Assembly: GCA_003660605.1 (NCBI GenBank)
Contig: QMUN01000052.1
Span: 1-6,130 of the forward strand
Direction of reading: 5' to 3'
Length of the DNA stretch: 6,130 nt
Origin: Thermococci archaeon
GTDB taxonomy: Archaea; Methanobacteriota_B; Thermococci; Methanofastidiosales; B48-G16
Below are positions 5,707 through 6,130 of this stretch, one piece after another. Numbering within the stretch: position 1 is the stretch's first letter; every line of letters starts with the position of its first letter. A program made the position numbers and the translations under genes. Under the pieces are notes generated by a model that saw only the letters and a program-made list of their open reading frames with translations, did not search any database and was not told where the DNA came from.

Positions 5707-6130
5707 ATGGGTTCGCGAAAGGTGATATATCTCATTGTGATATTTCTTCTGGTAATTTCTATTGTGTATATTCCTGGGTTTGTGGGGGAGGAAGAGAATG
5801 AAATATGTATTCACAAAGGATGCAATGAACCGATATGGGAAGGTTCAGATGAATATTGCATTTTTCATGATCCCGATCCAAATAAAGACAAAGTGCTTCT
5901 TGAACAAAAACTCAAAGAAAAAATTGAAAATAAAGATTATAACTTTTCAGGCTTTATATTCCCAGAGAATATAAGTTTTCCGGATATGATATTTGAAAAG
6001 AAAGTGAATTTTACTAATGCTGTTTTTTATGGAAAGATAGATTTTAGTGGGATAACTCTTATTGATGCAGATTTTAGTAATGCTGTATTTGAGGAGGCAG
6101 TTCATTTTAATGATCTTAATTGTACGGATG
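5707..6130 (+). CDS. Membrane-anchored pentapeptide-repeat-like protein, N-terminal 141 residues (cut by right edge)
   Basis: The frame opens at ATG 5707 and stays open to the end of the window. GTG at 5701 is an in-frame alternative, and an in-frame TAG at 5671 rules out more. After the basic MGSRK comes one strong hydrophobic helix (about residues 6-23, VIYLIVIFLLVIS...), a signal anchor or uncleaved signal that would put the rest outside the membrane. Next is a small Cys/His motif, Cys34-x4-Cys39-x11-Cys51-x2-His54 (ending CIFHDPDP), suited to binding one metal ion. A charged helix (58-77) leads into repeats built around a central Phe every five residues: VNFTNAVF, KIDFSGITL, ADFSNAVF, VHFNDLN (about 100-138), plus a weaker start at NFSGFIFPENISF. 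These fit the pentapeptide right-handed beta-helix, in the Phe-centred subtype common in archaea. The substrate or partner is unknown. It is separated from the HepT gene by 90 bp and probably has its own promoter. Confidence 0.8.
   Translation, partial: MGSRKVIYLIVIFLLVISIVYIPGFVGEEENEICIHKGCNEPIWEGSDEYCIFHDPDPNKDKVLLEQKLKEKIENKDYNFSGFIFPENISFPDMIFEKKVNFTNAVFYGKIDFSGITLIDADFSNAVFEEAVHFNDLNCTD

Noticed and set aside
5762..5974. 70-codon open frame on the plus strand beginning MCIFLGLWG
   Set aside because: It is another frame of the pentapeptide-repeat gene starting at 5707, whose frame contains the membrane helix, Cys/His motif and repeats.
1..6130. tRNA, rRNA, CRISPR, insertion sequence or prophage attachment site
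   Set aside because: No regularly spaced repeats, tRNA-like cloverleaf or T-loop signature, transposase motifs or terminal inverted repeats were seen; nearly all of the window is coding.

Overview
The window looks like archaeal DNA, probably from a euryarchaeon. It is AT-rich, and it carries an archaeal-type NSUN tRNA m5C methyltransferase next to a THUMP-domain TrmG10-type tRNA methyltransferase. Starts are preceded by GGTG/AAGGT/GAGGG-type Shine-Dalgarno sequences, and upstream regions carry TATA-like boxes rather than bacterial -35/-10 pairs. The species cannot be fixed from the sequence alone.

Layout. (1) Positions 1-2103, plus strand: a compact run of an unidentified gene cut by the left edge (1-291), the NSUN-type RNA m5C methyltransferase (269-1177) and TrmG10 (1174-2103). 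The genes overlap by 23 and 4 nt, so this is very likely one operon serving tRNA modification. (2) Positions 2078-4793, minus strand: an operon transcribed from a TATA-like promoter near 4821-4830, with an FAD-dependent oxidoreductase first, then a MazG-like/Nudix two-domain protein, then endonuclease V. Genes overlap by 1 and 13 nt. The last gene collides tail-to-tail with trmG10, and the two reading frames share 26 bp. The Nudix/MazG and EndoV pair suggests a nucleotide-pool-cleaning plus deoxyinosine-repair theme; this is inference. (3) Positions 4794-5616, plus strand: a scrambled toxin-antitoxin locus. A cysteine-rich protein is cut off just after its CxxCxC motif. About 20 codons that look like the tail of an MNT (MntA-type) nucleotidyltransferase follow in another frame, ending in an ATGA overlap with an intact HEPN/HepT toxin gene. 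(4) Positions 5617-6130: a short intergenic region with a 14-bp palindrome, then the start of a membrane-anchored protein with a Cys/His metal-site-like motif and pentapeptide-like repeats, open at the right edge.

No rRNA, tRNA, CRISPR array or insertion sequence was seen. The points most worth a second look are the HepT gene whose antitoxin seems to have been deleted, a sharp base-composition step inside the FAD oxidoreductase gene near 4205, the MazG-like domain with a substituted metal-ligand position, and the repair/pool-sanitation operon itself.
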